Source: Actinomycetospora termitidis (GTDB taxonomy: Bacteria; Actinomycetota; Actinomycetes; Mycobacteriales; Pseudonocardiaceae). From it: DNA of 64,000 nucleotides. The notes beneath the pieces are model-generated. The model did not search any database. It was not told where the DNA came from and saw only the letters and a list, made by a program, of their open reading frames with translations. Below, piece after piece: positions 33,102 to 42,384 of the stretch. Position 1 is the stretch's first letter. Each line of letters starts with the position of its first letter. Where the stretch lies: assembly GCF_030286555.1 (NCBI RefSeq), contig NZ_JASVWF010000011.1:1-64000 (forward strand), written 5' to 3'. The position numbers and the translations under genes are program-made.

Positions 33102-33482
33102 CTAGTAGATGCCCTGGGAGTCGTAGGTCCAGGAGTGCTGCCCGGCGTGCCCGGTGGGGTTGCGACAGTGCGGGTCGCCGGTGGCCACATCCGGGCACGG
33201 TTTCCCGCAGAACATCGCGGTGAGGATGTGCCGGGTGGCGCCGTCGTCGCTCCAGCGCAGCCACACGACTTCCTCGGTGTCGTTGACGATGTGGTCGAAC
33301 GGGAGGTCGGCGTAGTGGTCCCCGCCGTGGTCGAGCTCGAGGGAGCACCATTCCTCGGGTTCGACGAACGGCTTGTGCTCGTAGTCGGTCATCAGCACCA
33401 CCAGCTGGTGCTCGGTGACGCTCAGCGGTGTCTGGGTCGGACACGGCATGGTGGTCGCGCCCGGCTCGGGTGGGCGCGGCAT
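33102..33482 (-). CDS. Hypothetical protein
   Basis: A 126-residue acidic protein starting MPRPPEPGATTMPCP. Its ATG at 33482 overlaps the stop of the upstream gene (ATGA), supporting coupling. It contains five Cys and six His, in part as possible metal ligands (EWCSLELDHGGDHYADLPFD, MFCGKPCPDVATGDPHCRNP). A second ATG at 33449 is possible. No family recognised. It is the last of a minus-strand series downstream of the restriction enzyme. Confidence 0.6.
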   Translation of the reverse strand: MPRPPEPGATTMPCPTQTPLSVTEHQLVVLMTDYEHKPFVEPEEWCSLELDHGGDHYADLPFDHIVNDTEEVVWLRWSDDGATRHILTAMFCGKPCPDVATGDPHCRNPTGHAGQHSWTYDSQGIY

Positions 33483-33700
33483 CAGTGCGCGGCGATCATC
33501 GCGCGGACCGCGGCCCAGTCCGCGAGCCGGATCCACGAGGCGCCGGTTTCGGCGAAGACCGTGCGCCTGGTGGTGTCGGTGAGCGTGACCGCCGGCGGCT
33601 CCCCGCGCACCCGGCGTTCCTTGGCCTTCCAGCGGCCGTCGACGCTGGCCCAGTAGCCGTTGCGGTCGGGCTTGTCCTCGAAGCGCACGCGGGCGGCCAT
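33482..33700 (-). CDS. Small hypothetical protein
   Basis: A 72-residue basic protein, MAARVRFEDKPDRNGYWASV, with a beta-rich pattern (DGRWKAKERRVRGEPPAVTL). The start is uncertain because no clear Shine-Dalgarno precedes 33700. It lies 92 bases downstream of the restriction enzyme and overlaps the next gene. No family recognised. Confidence 0.5.
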   Translation of the reverse strand: MAARVRFEDKPDRNGYWASVDGRWKAKERRVRGEPPAVTLTDTTRRTVFAETGASWIRLADWAAVRAMIAAH

Positions 33701-33792
33701 ACCGAAGATCTGAACACCGATAGCCGCTCGTACGCCATCGCTGCTCGCCGATGGCGAGTCGACTGAGGTCGAACCCACTCGGGTCCTCGACG

Positions 33793-36700
33793 TCACCCCT
33801 GCTTCTCGGGTGCGGGAAGACCGTCGACGATCTCCACGGTTCGCATTGCGACCGTGGTGACCTTCTGGATGAGGGTGATGATGTAGCGAGGGTCGTCGTG
33901 CTCGTCGCACCAGTCGTTGGGGTCGTTGACGATCCCGGAGGCCTTGTCGACCTTGCGCTGGTAGCGGTCGATGATCCACCCGAGGGCGCTGCGGGATCCG
34001 AGCTGATAGCGCTCAGCCTCTTCGGGGATGCCGGTGATCCGTACCTTCGGGTTGTAGATGATCGCGGTATGCTCCCCGCGGGTCGTCCACTTCATCTTGG
34101 AGACCCGCCACGTCTCTCGGTCCTCGGGATCGGCCCCGGGTATGACGGTCACCGTGAGCGGATAGGGCTCGACGTGCTCGTAGTCGATATGCAGTGCCGC
34201 TAGGGCCCTGCCCGCCGCAGCGAGCTGCTGGAAGCGCTCCCTGCTTGCGGGCACAGGAAGGCGGGGCAGCATCTTGCGCAGGTCCGACGCGTAGGTCTGG
34301 CGGTAGTTGGGGTCGTGCAACAGCCCGTAGACGAAGTAGAAGACGTCGTCCTTGGCTACAGGGCCACCGAGCGCCGATTCGTACATGGCGACGATCTCAT
34401 CGCTGATATTGTCTCTTCGCCGGTATCCGTCGATGACCACAGCCCCGTCCGCGTGCAGATCGACGTTCAGAGTGCCGTCGAGCTGCTGCACCTTCTCGTA
34501 GATCCAGCGCGGGAAGTACTGGGCGGTGTCGAGCAAGTGCAGGTTCGGCAGCTGAGCACTCATGAAGGGTGTGAATTCGTAATGCGAGGCCGGCCCTGTT
34601 AGGACAATGCCGATGTTCTCGTGCTGCGGAGTGGGGAAGATCCCGGGCAACTGATAGACCATAGCGTTCAGATCGCGGTGGAAGTAGACGATCTGCGAGG
34701 TGAACGGGCGGTAGGCGCCGACCATGACGGCGGCCTCGTCGAACTCGTAGCGGACGCCTCGGCCGAGGTCCTGCCGGGCGTTGCGATTCCAGCTCATCTG
34801 CGCCGAGTCCGCGTCGATGAACTTATCTACGGCCGCCTTACGGTCTGCGCTCGCGCTGATCTGTGCCCGCGCGAAGCTATCAACCTGCGAGTTGTAGAAG
34901 TCGATGGTTCTCTGCACGTTGGCAGTCAAGGAAGTGCGGGAGAAGTTGTAGCACCAGGCGTCGCGCCCAGTGGCGAGTCCGAGGGAGTACCGGTCAAAAA
35001 TCCGGGGGCTGGCGCTCTTGTCGCCGATCACCGGCCAGGCGAGGAAGTCGTCGCTTCGCTGGTTGATCCAGTCGCCGTGCTCGTTAGGTGTGATGACTCG
35101 GGAGTTCATCGCGACGACGCTGCCCGCTGCCTTGAGCTCGTCGATCTTCTCGACGGCCGTGGTGAAGTCGCCAGCCTGGCTGTAGTGCACCTGAGCAGGC
35201 CCGGACCGGGCAGGGTCGCGGACCAGGAGAACGATAGCGACGGTGGCAATTGACCCGCCGCGGTTGCGGGCGGACGCCTCCCAGACAGGTCGCCCCTCGG
35301 CACCACCGGCACGTCGATTACCGCGCAGGTTGTAGACGTAGATGTCGCTGAACTCGTCGGCAAGACTCAGTCGCATACCGTTGGCGGTGTTGGAGTCCAG
35401 CCACCCGCCATTCGTGACATACGCGATGACGCCGCGCTCTTTGATCCTCAGACTCGCCCACTTGATGGCGCGGATGTAGGAGTCATAAAGAGTGCGTTGG
35501 CTGCGAGCGCTGGAGCGTTCGGCATACGTGGCGCGAATGGCACCATCGAGGCCAGGGTACTTCTGATTCTGATTATTGTCGTTGGCCGATTCCTGCCCGA
35601 CCGACCAGGGTGGGTTGCCGACTATGACTTGGATGTCCAGGCGCTTGAGGCGGTCGAGGCGTTCGTTGTTCTCGGGGAACACGTCGAGGTCGGGGCGGTC
35701 GTCGTCTTCCCATGACTGGAAGGTGTCGGTAAGCACGAGCCCGGGGAAGGGTTCGTAGCTATCTCCTGCGACGGCTTCGTGATAAGTGGTCTCGATGTTG
35801 ACTGCCGCGATGTAGTAGGCGAGCAGCATGATCTCGTTGGCGTGCAGCTCGTGGGCGTACTTGCGGGCCAAGTCATGGCTGTTAATCAGCCCGGACTGAA
35901 TCAGGCGGGTGATGAACGTGCCAGTGCCGGTGAACCCGTCGAGGATGTGGACGCCCTCATCGCTCAGACCGTGCCCGAAGTGGCGCTGCAGTACGTCCTC
36001 GGCGGAGCGGAGGATGAAGTCGACGATGTCAACCGGGGTGTAGACAATGCCGAGGGCAGCGGCCTGCTTGGCGAAGCCGATGGTGAAGAATCGGTCGTAG
36101 AGGTCAGCGATAACCTGCTGCTTGCCCTCCAGCGTGGTCACTTCAGCAGCGCGCGTGCGCACCGAGGCGTAGAAGCCCTCCAGGTGCGCGGTCTCGGCGC
36201 TCAGCCCGGCGTCGCCGAGCTCGGCCAGCATCGTCTCCATGACCTGCGAGACAGGGTTGCTCGAGGCGAACTCGTAGTCAGAGAACAGGGCGTCGAACAC
36301 CGGTTTGGTGATCAGGTGCTGGGCGAGCATGCTGACCGCGTCGTCCCGGCTGATCGAGTCGTTCAGGTTGTCGCGCAGTCCCTGCAGGAACCCCTCGAAG
36401 CCGCGAGCTACCTCGGCGTCGGCCCCCTCGAGCATCGCATCGATCCGAGTGATCAGGGCTGTAGCGATGTCGGCGACGTCGCGGGCCCAGTCCTCCCAGT
36501 AGGTGCGGGTGCCGACCTTGTCGACGATCCGGGCGAAGATCGCTTCCCGCCACTCCGAGAGCGCGAACAGGGCCATCTGTTTGGCGATCTCGCCGCCGGT
36601 CGTGTTCTGCTCGTCAGTCTCGCCTTGGACGGTGTGACCGGTGGTATTCAAGGCGGCGGTCTCGTCGGTAGCGGTGGCGCCGGTCGCGGTCTCGGCCTCG

Positions 36701-38730
36701 GGGCGGATCGGGCCGATGTGGTCACCGAGGAGCTGGTCGTTGCCCTGGCCTTTCTCCGCGCCAGGGGTCGCGCTGTTCAGCGCGATGGAGTTGACCATGG
36801 CGTTGAAGCGGTCGTCGTGGGCGCGCAGGGCGTTGAGGACCTGCCAGACGACGCGGAAGCGGCGGTTGTCGGCGAGGGCCTTCGAGGGTGCGACTCCGGC
36901 GGGGACGGCGACGGGCAGGATGATGTAGCCGTAGTCCTTGCCCGGGGAGCGGCGCATGACCCGTCCGACGGATTGCACGACGTCGACGACGCTCGAGCGC
37001 GGGTGCAGGAACATGACCGCGTCGAGGGCTGGGACGTCGACCCCTTCGGAGAGGCAGCGGGCGTTGCTCAGGATGCGGCACTCGCCGTCGGGGACGGGGG
37101 CCTTGAGCCAGGTCAGCTGCCGGTTGCGGTCCAGGGCGTTGAACGTGCCGTCGACGTGGCGGACCGCGGTGTCAAGCTCGAGGTTGGTGGTGTCGACGGT
37201 GGCGCCGTTGTTCTCGGAGTCGGTGAGCAGCGTGCGGTACGCGTCGACGACCTGCGGGAAGAGGTCCCTGATCTTTTTGGAGTCGGCGATGTTCTGGGCG
37301 AACGCGACCGCGCGACGCATCGGGGGCTCGCCGGGGGCGAAGCCGGTGCCGTCCGGGGAGCGGCCGGCGCGTTTGGCCAGCCCGTTCCAGCACCCGACGA
37401 TCTTGGTGGCGTCATCCAGCCGGAGCTCGCCGGTCTGGCCGGCGAGCTGGGCCTGCAGCGGGGCGGCGACGAGTTCCTCGTCGACGGTCAGCACGAGGAC
37501 CTTGTAGTCGGTGAGCAGCCCGCGCTCGACCGCGGCGCCGAAGGAGAGCCGGTGGAACTCCGGCCCGTACTTGGTCTCGTCGTCCATCGAGGTCAGCTCG
37601 GCGGAGACCTCGTCGGCCTTGGCCTTGATGTTGTCGTCGAAGATTCGCGGGGTGGCGGTCATGTAGAGCCGCCGGGTGGCGTGCAGGTAGTCCGCGTCGT
37701 GCACGCGCACGAAGTTCGATTCGTCGCCGCCGGCGACGGTGACCCCGGTGGTGCGGTGCGCCTCGTCGCAGATGATCAGGTCGAAGGGGTCCACGCCCTG
37801 GGTCTGGGCGCCGGCGACCACGGGCAGCGACTGGTAGGTCGTGAACACCACCGTCAGGCCCTTGGCGCGCTTGCGGTGGCCCATCTGCTCGGCGAGGACC
37901 TCGGGGCGGGTGGTGACCGGGATGGCGACGTCGTGGACGTTGATGTCCTCGGCGGCGCGGGAGACCTTGGTGTCCGAGCAGACCGCGAATGCCCGCAGGT
38001 CCAGGCGGGTCTGGGCGGTCCACTCGCGCAGGGTCTGGGAGAGCAGCGAGATCGACGGCACCGCGAACAGCACCCGCGCGTTGCCGCCCTGTTCGGCGGC
38101 GAGCCGCTCGACGATCTTCAGCGCGGTGAACGTCTTCCCGGTCCCGCACGCCATGATCAGCTTGCCGCGGTCGTGGCCGGTGAACCCGGTGAACACCGCG
38201 TCGATGGCCTGGGCCTGGTGCGGGCGGGGCTCGTGGCGAGTCGCCTCGCGGGGCTCGACGTGCAGCTCACCCGCCGGCCAGGCGATGTCCCAGTCGATCG
38301 GGGAGTCGGCGATCTCGGCGAGCCCGATGCGCTGTACCGGGATCGCCTGGCCTTCGAGGGCGTCCTCGGCGTTCTTTCCCCACCGGTCGGTGGTGGAGAT
38401 GATGATCCGGTTGGTGAACCCGGTCTTGCCCGAGGCGGTGAAGAAGGAGTCGATGTGCTCTTTCGCCAGGGTGGTGGTGGGCTCGTAGAACTTGCACTGG
38501 ATCGCGGTCAGCGCGCCGGTGTCGCGTTCCCGGGCGACCAGGTCGATGCCGGTGTCGGGCTTGCCGCCGCGGCCGGGCCAGTCGATCCAGCGCCATACCT
38601 GGTCGTAGCGCCCGGCCAGCAGTGGGTCGAGCGCGAAGTAGCGGACCATCAGCTGCTCGAACTTCGTGCCCCGCTCGGAGTTCGACGGCTCCGTGCGCAG
38701 CGCCTCGATGACGTCCTGGATCGAACTCAC
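33793..38730 (-). CDS. Single-chain Type ISP-like restriction-modification enzyme
   Basis: A 1645-residue protein. An Mrr-like nuclease (GKPDTGIDLVA with Asp63, AIQCKFY with Gln78 and Lys80) is followed by a superfamily 2 helicase/translocase (MACGTGKTFTALK near 195-205, IICDEAHRTTG near 320, YMTATPRIF, QSVGRVMRRSPGKDYG). After a linker comes an N6-adenine methylase (DGFTGTGTFITRLI near 935, VGNPPWSVGQ near 1040) and a C-terminal target-recognition part. This order is that of Type ISP enzymes such as LlaGI, which cut after translocation. All key motifs seem present, so it is probably active. The GTG at 38730 follows a GGGGGAT-containing stretch; an ATG at 38865 would add 45 residues without homology. 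Base composition drops in the C-terminal half. Confidence 0.9.
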   Translation of the reverse strand: MSSIQDVIEALRTEPSNSERGTKFEQLMVRYFALDPLLAGRYDQVWRWIDWPGRGGKPDTGIDLVARERDTGALTAIQCKFYEPTTTLAKEHIDSFFTASGKTGFTNRIIISTTDRWGKNAEDALEGQAIPVQRIGLAEIADSPIDWDIAWPAGELHVEPREATRHEPRPHQAQAIDAVFTGFTGHDRGKLIMACGTGKTFTALKIVERLAAEQGGNARVLFAVPSISLLSQTLREWTAQTRLDLRAFAVCSDTKVSRAAEDINVHDVAIPVTTRPEVLAEQMGHRKRAKGLTVVFTTYQSLPVVAGAQTQGVDPFDLIICDEAHRTTGVTVAGGDESNFVRVHDADYLHATRRLYMTATPRIFDDNIKAKADEVSAELTSMDDETKYGPEFHRLSFGAAVERGLLTDYKVLVLTVDEELVAAPLQAQLAGQTGELRLDDATKIVGCWNGLAKRAGRSPDGTGFAPGEPPMRRAVAFAQNIADSKKIRDLFPQVVDAYRTLLTDSENNGATVDTTNLELDTAVRHVDGTFNALDRNRQLTWLKAPVPDGECRILSNARCLSEGVDVPALDAVMFLHPRSSVVDVVQSVGRVMRRSPGKDYGYIILPVAVPAGVAPSKALADNRRFRVVWQVLNALRAHDDRFNAMVNSIALNSATPGAEKGQGNDQLLGDHIGPIRPEAETATGATATDETAALNTTGHTVQGETDEQNTTGGEIAKQMALFALSEWREAIFARIVDKVGTRTYWEDWARDVADIATALITRIDAMLEGADAEVARGFEGFLQGLRDNLNDSISRDDAVSMLAQHLITKPVFDALFSDYEFASSNPVSQVMETMLAELGDAGLSAETAHLEGFYASVRTRAAEVTTLEGKQQVIADLYDRFFTIGFAKQAAALGIVYTPVDIVDFILRSAEDVLQRHFGHGLSDEGVHILDGFTGTGTFITRLIQSGLINSHDLARKYAHELHANEIMLLAYYIAAVNIETTYHEAVAGDSYEPFPGLVLTDTFQSWEDDDRPDLDVFPENNERLDRLKRLDIQVIVGNPPWSVGQESANDNNQNQKYPGLDGAIRATYAERSSARSQRTLYDSYIRAIKWASLRIKERGVIAYVTNGGWLDSNTANGMRLSLADEFSDIYVYNLRGNRRAGGAEGRPVWEASARNRGGSIATVAIVLLVRDPARSGPAQVHYSQAGDFTTAVEKIDELKAAGSVVAMNSRVITPNEHGDWINQRSDDFLAWPVIGDKSASPRIFDRYSLGLATGRDAWCYNFSRTSLTANVQRTIDFYNSQVDSFARAQISASADRKAAVDKFIDADSAQMSWNRNARQDLGRGVRYEFDEAAVMVGAYRPFTSQIVYFHRDLNAMVYQLPGIFPTPQHENIGIVLTGPASHYEFTPFMSAQLPNLHLLDTAQYFPRWIYEKVQQLDGTLNVDLHADGAVVIDGYRRRDNISDEIVAMYESALGGPVAKDDVFYFVYGLLHDPNYRQTYASDLRKMLPRLPVPASRERFQQLAAAGRALAALHIDYEHVEPYPLTVTVIPGADPEDRETWRVSKMKWTTRGEHTAIIYNPKVRITGIPEEAERYQLGSRSALGWIIDRYQRKVDKASGIVNDPNDWCDEHDDPRYIITLIQKVTTVAMRTVEIVDGLPAPEKQG

Positions 38731-39063
38731 GGCTGCCCCATCCCCCTCGCGGCCATCCCCGCCGAAGCACGCCTGTCGACGCGCCGCGGCGGCGCGCAGC
38801 CTACGAAACCACTGACCCGCTCGCGCCAGGGACGTAGGCGCCGCAGACTCCCGCGCCGCCATCACGCCCCCGTCACGCCGCCGGGAGAGCAGAGGTCGAA
38901 CGCCGAGCGCTCGAACGGGTTGGGCCGTAGTGAGAGCAACCTTGGGGCCGTGATGGCGGGCGTGCTCGGCAGGTGCGCCGAGCAGTCCGCAGCCTCGCCC
39001 GGTCGCCCGGCTCCGCTGACTCGTCGTCCCCCGCTCGCTGTGGTGGGGACGCGAGGGCGCATC

Positions 39064-39807
39064 TCAGTCGTCCCTGGCCGCGATCATGTGCATGTAGAGG
39101 TCGTGTTCGTGGTGCTCTTCGGTGCCTGGGAGGAAGGGGTTGTCGTCGCCGTCATCGGGTGCGCCCGCGCCGGGAGGCTCGGCGAGCCACCCGGCGCGCA
39201 AGGCCTCGCTCAGGTCGGTCCGGCACACGGAGACGGTGTCGACTGACCATCCGGTGAACGCCGCGATCTCGGAGTCCGGCGTCGTGGCGTTCTCGATCCA
39301 CTCCATGAGGGCGTGGCTCAGCCCGATCGGGATGCCCGCGGTGGTGACGGTCTCGCTCGGCAGCGGGGTGTCCGGGTCGTCGTCGCCGATGAAGTCGCGC
39401 TCGACCCAGGTGCCTAGCGAGAGGCGCTTCCAGGCGGCGTCGTAGCCGCGGGGTCCACCGCTGCCCTCGACGATCAGCTCGCCGGTGCGGGCGTCGTGGA
39501 TCTCCCACACATCGTTGCTGGCGCCCTTCGGTCCGCCGGTGACGATGCGGTCGCCGGCGCGCTCGAGCTCCTCGATGTAGCGCAGGCGGCCTTGTACCTC
39601 CTCGCGCAGCGCCTCGAGCAGGCGCCGCACGTGGACCTGCGCGGCACCGTCGCTCTCCGTCCGCCCGGAACGGTCCCCGGCTTCAGGGCTGGGGTGCGCG
39701 CTGTCGCCGGCTCTGGCGGTGCTGCGGGTGTAGTTGTCCCCGGTCCTGCTCATCTCGGCGCGCACCGCTCGGGTGCGGGCCCGCTTGCGTGAACTCTTGC
39801 TGCTCAT
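39064..39807 (-). CDS. Hypothetical protein
   Basis: A 247-residue protein. The start MSSKSSRKRARTRAVRAEMS has GAGGA upstream, and its basic opening resembles the N-terminus of many actinomycete plasmid proteins. A helical segment (VHVRRLLEALREEVQGRLRY) is followed by a small beta domain (DVWEIHDARTGELIVEGSGG) and an acidic C-terminus. SEIAAFTGWSVDTVSVCRTD looks like a helix-turn-helix. No family recognised. It lies about 330 bases upstream of the restriction enzyme on the same strand and might be regulatory for it. Confidence 0.6.
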   Translation of the reverse strand: MSSKSSRKRARTRAVRAEMSRTGDNYTRSTARAGDSAHPSPEAGDRSGRTESDGAAQVHVRRLLEALREEVQGRLRYIEELERAGDRIVTGGPKGASNDVWEIHDARTGELIVEGSGGPRGYDAAWKRLSLGTWVERDFIGDDDPDTPLPSETVTTAGIPIGLSHALMEWIENATTPDSEIAAFTGWSVDTVSVCRTDLSEALRAGWLAEPPGAGAPDDGDDNPFLPGTEEHHEHDLYMHMIAARDD

Positions 39808-40334
39808 GGTGGTGTCCTCGGCGGGATCCCACGCCTCCCGCGGAAGTTGGGCCGCAAGAGCGCCGCGCTGCGTCGGTGACGGCTTGTCCTCGGTCACGAC
39901 CAGGCGGCGTGGGCGCCGTGTCGTTCGGAGTCGGGCGGGCTGCGGGCCGCCGAGCGGATCGTAGCGGGCGGCAGCGCTCCGCGGGTGCGGTCCAGGGCGA
40001 AGCTCAGGCTCGCGAGCCGTCGCGGTTCTCGCGGTCGCCCGAGGTCAGGAAGGTCAGGGCCCGAACGGGATGGGTGGCGCGGAAGCGGGTGCCTTCCTCG
40101 AGGTAGCCGCGTGTCACTTGCTGAAGACGACTGCACTAATTCGCGGAGTCAGGTGCACTGCCCGGTGTCCTGGCGGCTCCGGGCGGTGATAGAGGAGGAC
40201 CGTCCTGTCCTCGGAGTCGCCCTCAGAATCGCGGTGTTCGCGGGGGCCATGAGCTGCTCAAGCCTTCTTGCGGCCGCTTCTGGACTCGCCACGCACGCAG
40301 CCTCTGGATATTTGCGGTTCGATACTTCATCTGC
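39808..40334. other. Intergenic gap at the edge of the catabolic island
   Basis: About 530 bases with no supported gene. Composition is less GC-rich near 40120-40330, with no frame showing coding bias. This stretch separates the restriction/unknown block from the P450 island and may hold the island's boundary, but I see no repeat or tRNA marking it. Confidence 0.4.
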
Positions 40335-40925
40335 CTACTCGAGCGTTGTTGGCGATCCGATGAAGCGGTCGACGATGGTCGCGATGAGTGTGGCGACCTC
40401 GTCGTTGGGGTGGAGCGGGAGGACGATGTGGCTGATGGCCAGTCGTGTGGCCGTCTCGGCCGCGTGGCGGGCGGTGTCCGGGTCGACGTCGGGGCGCGCG
40501 GTCAGGATTGCTCCGGCGAGTCGTTGGCGGGCGGCGTTGATGACCGGGCCGGCGTCGCTGGTGAGCAGGGGTAGCAGTTCGTCGCGGCCTTCGGCGGTGA
40601 GGACGGCCTTGAGCAGTGGGTCGGCTGCGGCTGTTTCGAGGGTGTAGAGCACGGCCGCGCGCCATTGCCCGATGACGTCGTCGGCTTGGGTGAGGGCGTC
40701 CTCGACACCGGCGAGGAACTGTTCGGTGAGTCGTAGGACGAGGGCCTGGGCGAGTCCGTGCTTGTTGGTGAACGCGTTGTAGAGGGTCTGGCGGCTGACG
40801 CCGACGCGAGCGGCGACGGTCTGCATCTGGAGGCCGTCCCACCCGTGGGCGGCCACTTCCTCGGCGGCAGCGGACAAGGCGGCCTCGATGGTCTGTCGTC
40901 GTCCGCTGTCGTCCGGAGCCCTCAC
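40335..40925 (-). CDS. TetR-family transcriptional regulator
   Basis: A 196-residue protein from GTG 40925. The N-terminal helix-turn-helix is typical (ALSAAAEEVAAHGWDGLQMQ, RVGVSRQTLYNAFTNKHGLA), followed by an all-helical ligand-binding domain. It is divergent from the P450/acyl-CoA dehydrogenase operon starting at about 41089. The shared 160-base region holds a perfect 6-base inverted repeat GTCCAG-AA-CTGGAC, a likely operator. Expected role: ligand-released repressor of the catabolic genes and of itself. Confidence 0.85.
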   Translation of the reverse strand: MRAPDDSGRRQTIEAALSAAAEEVAAHGWDGLQMQTVAARVGVSRQTLYNAFTNKHGLAQALVLRLTEQFLAGVEDALTQADDVIGQWRAAVLYTLETAAADPLLKAVLTAEGRDELLPLLTSDAGPVINAARQRLAGAILTARPDVDPDTARHAAETATRLAISHIVLPLHPNDEVATLIATIVDRFIGSPTTLE

Positions 40926-40947
40926 ATCTGTGGAGTCTACTGATCTC

Positions 40948-41008
40948 GTCCAGAACTGGACACGAGGCGACTGTGCGTCTTGACACGTGGCGGCGCTGCG
41001 CCCATGGT
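40948..41008 (+). promoter_or_regulatory. TetR operator candidate and promoter of the first catabolic operon
   Basis: Inverted repeat GTCCAGAACTGGAC at 40948-40961, then TTGACA at 40980-40985 and, 17 bases on, CATGGT at 41003-41008. The pattern CAGAACTGGACACG, nine bases, TGCGTCTTGAC recurs with the same spacing before the P450 at 44842. Confidence 0.6.
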
Positions 41009-41088
41009 GCGCTTATGGCTGATGTCCACTGGTGGGCCGTCCGAGTTCAGGTCCCTGGCTACCGCACCGCCGAGAGTTGGGTCGCCCG

Positions 41089-42384
41089 GTGAGCTCGGCC
41101 GCTGGGGCAGCCCGAGAAGCCGACGCCGCGTTGGAGCAGGGGTTGCTCGAGGTCCTCCTCAGCGATCACGGTGCGGCCGGGCCCTACGAGGCGTATCGGT
41201 GGCTGCGGGAGCGGGCGCCGCGGTTGCGGACCGGGTCCGGGCTGGTCGTCCTCTCCGGTTACGAGGACTGCGCGGCGGCGTTGCGGGATCGTGCGCTGGG
41301 CAAGGCCGACGAGTCGCTGGGCTTCGCCCTCGCGGCCGTGCCCGAGCAGCTGCAGCGCCGGGCGCTGCGGCGCTTCCGGCGCACCATGCTGTTCCGCAAT
41401 CCCCCCGATCACGGACGTCTGCGCCGCCTCGTGGCGCAGGTATTCACCCCCCGCCACGTCGAGGAGCTCCGCCCGTCGGTCGTCGCGCGCATCGACGAGC
41501 TGCTCGACGGCTGGGCGGGTCGCGACGAGGTCGATGCGGTCGCCGACCTCGCGTTGCCGCTGCCGGTGGGCGTGATCGGCGATCTGCTGGGCGTGCCGGG
41601 ATCGGACCTGGTGGCGACCGCACCGCGGGTGCGCGCTCTGGTGGCACCGCTGGAGCCCAGCGCCGACGTCGATGCCGTCCGCGAGGCCGCCGAGGCCGAG
41701 GACGAGCTGGCGGCCTACTTCGCCGACCTGCTCGAGGTGAAACGACGACGCCCGGATGACGACCTGCTCAGCCGGCTCGCGACCGCTCACGGCGACGACC
41801 GCCTCGACGACGACGAGATGGTCGGTACGGCGATCCTGCTCTTCGCCGCCGGTTTCGAGACGACCACCAACCTGGTGGGCAACGGCTTGGCCGCGCTGCT
41901 CGCGGCACCCGAGCAACGTCACCGCCTCGCCGGAGACCCCGGTCTGGTCGCGACCGCGGTCGATGAGCTGCTGCGATTCGACGCCCCGGTGCAGACCGAC
42001 GGTCGCACCGCTCTCGCCGACACCCGTATCGGCGATCTGGACATCCCCGCCGGGCAGGTGGTGCTGCTCCTGCTCGGCGCCGCCAATCATGACCCTGCGG
42101 TCTTCACTCGACCGTCCGAGCTGGACGTGGGCCGGCGGGAGGCCCCACCGCTCTCGTTCGGGGGCGGCCTCCATTTCTGCCTGGGCGCCTCATTGGCCCG
42201 GCTGGAAGCCGCCGAGTTGTTCCCCCGGCTCCTGTCCCGCTTCCCCCACCTGACTCCCGCAGGGCCGCCGCGATGGCGACGCGCCCTGTCCTTCCGTGGA
42301 CTCGACCAGCTTCCGCTGCGCCCAGGACGCGAAGATCCCGGCCGCGGATCGCTTGACTCGCCCGCGGCGGCGGTGGCGCGGTGA
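41089..42384 (+). CDS. Cytochrome P450
   Basis: A 431-residue soluble bacterial P450. I-helix oxygen motif LLFAAGFETTTN, the ExxR motif in VDELLRF, and the heme loop LSFGGGLHFCLGASLARLEA with the Cys ligand. The start is uncertain: GTG 41089 gives a usual N-terminus, but GTG 41032 is also downstream of the promoter, and neither has a strong Shine-Dalgarno. It needs two electrons, presumably from the 3Fe-4S ferredoxin at 47886, and no ferredoxin reductase is seen in the window. It heads an operon with two acyl-CoA dehydrogenases (GTGA overlap), pointing to hydroxylation in lipid breakdown. Confidence 0.9.
   Translation: MSSAAGAAREADAALEQGLLEVLLSDHGAAGPYEAYRWLRERAPRLRTGSGLVVLSGYEDCAAALRDRALGKADESLGFALAAVPEQLQRRALRRFRRTMLFRNPPDHGRLRRLVAQVFTPRHVEELRPSVVARIDELLDGWAGRDEVDAVADLALPLPVGVIGDLLGVPGSDLVATAPRVRALVAPLEPSADVDAVREAAEAEDELAAYFADLLEVKRRRPDDDLLSRLATAHGDDRLDDDEMVGTAILLFAAGFETTTNLVGNGLAALLAAPEQRHRLAGDPGLVATAVDELLRFDAPVQTDGRTALADTRIGDLDIPAGQVVLLLLGAANHDPAVFTRPSELDVGRREAPPLSFGGGLHFCLGASLARLEAAELFPRLLSRFPHLTPAGPPRWRRALSFRGLDQLPLRPGREDPGRGSLDSPAAAVAR

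Noticed and set aside
35779-39246. A 1155-codon plus-strand frame opposite the restriction enzyme
   Set aside because: No recognisable domain, and the antisense gene has nuclease, helicase and methylase motifs throughout.
39985-40647. Plus-strand frame across the gap before the TetR gene
   Set aside because: Its second half is antisense to the TetR gene, and the first half has no coding bias or ribosome binding site.
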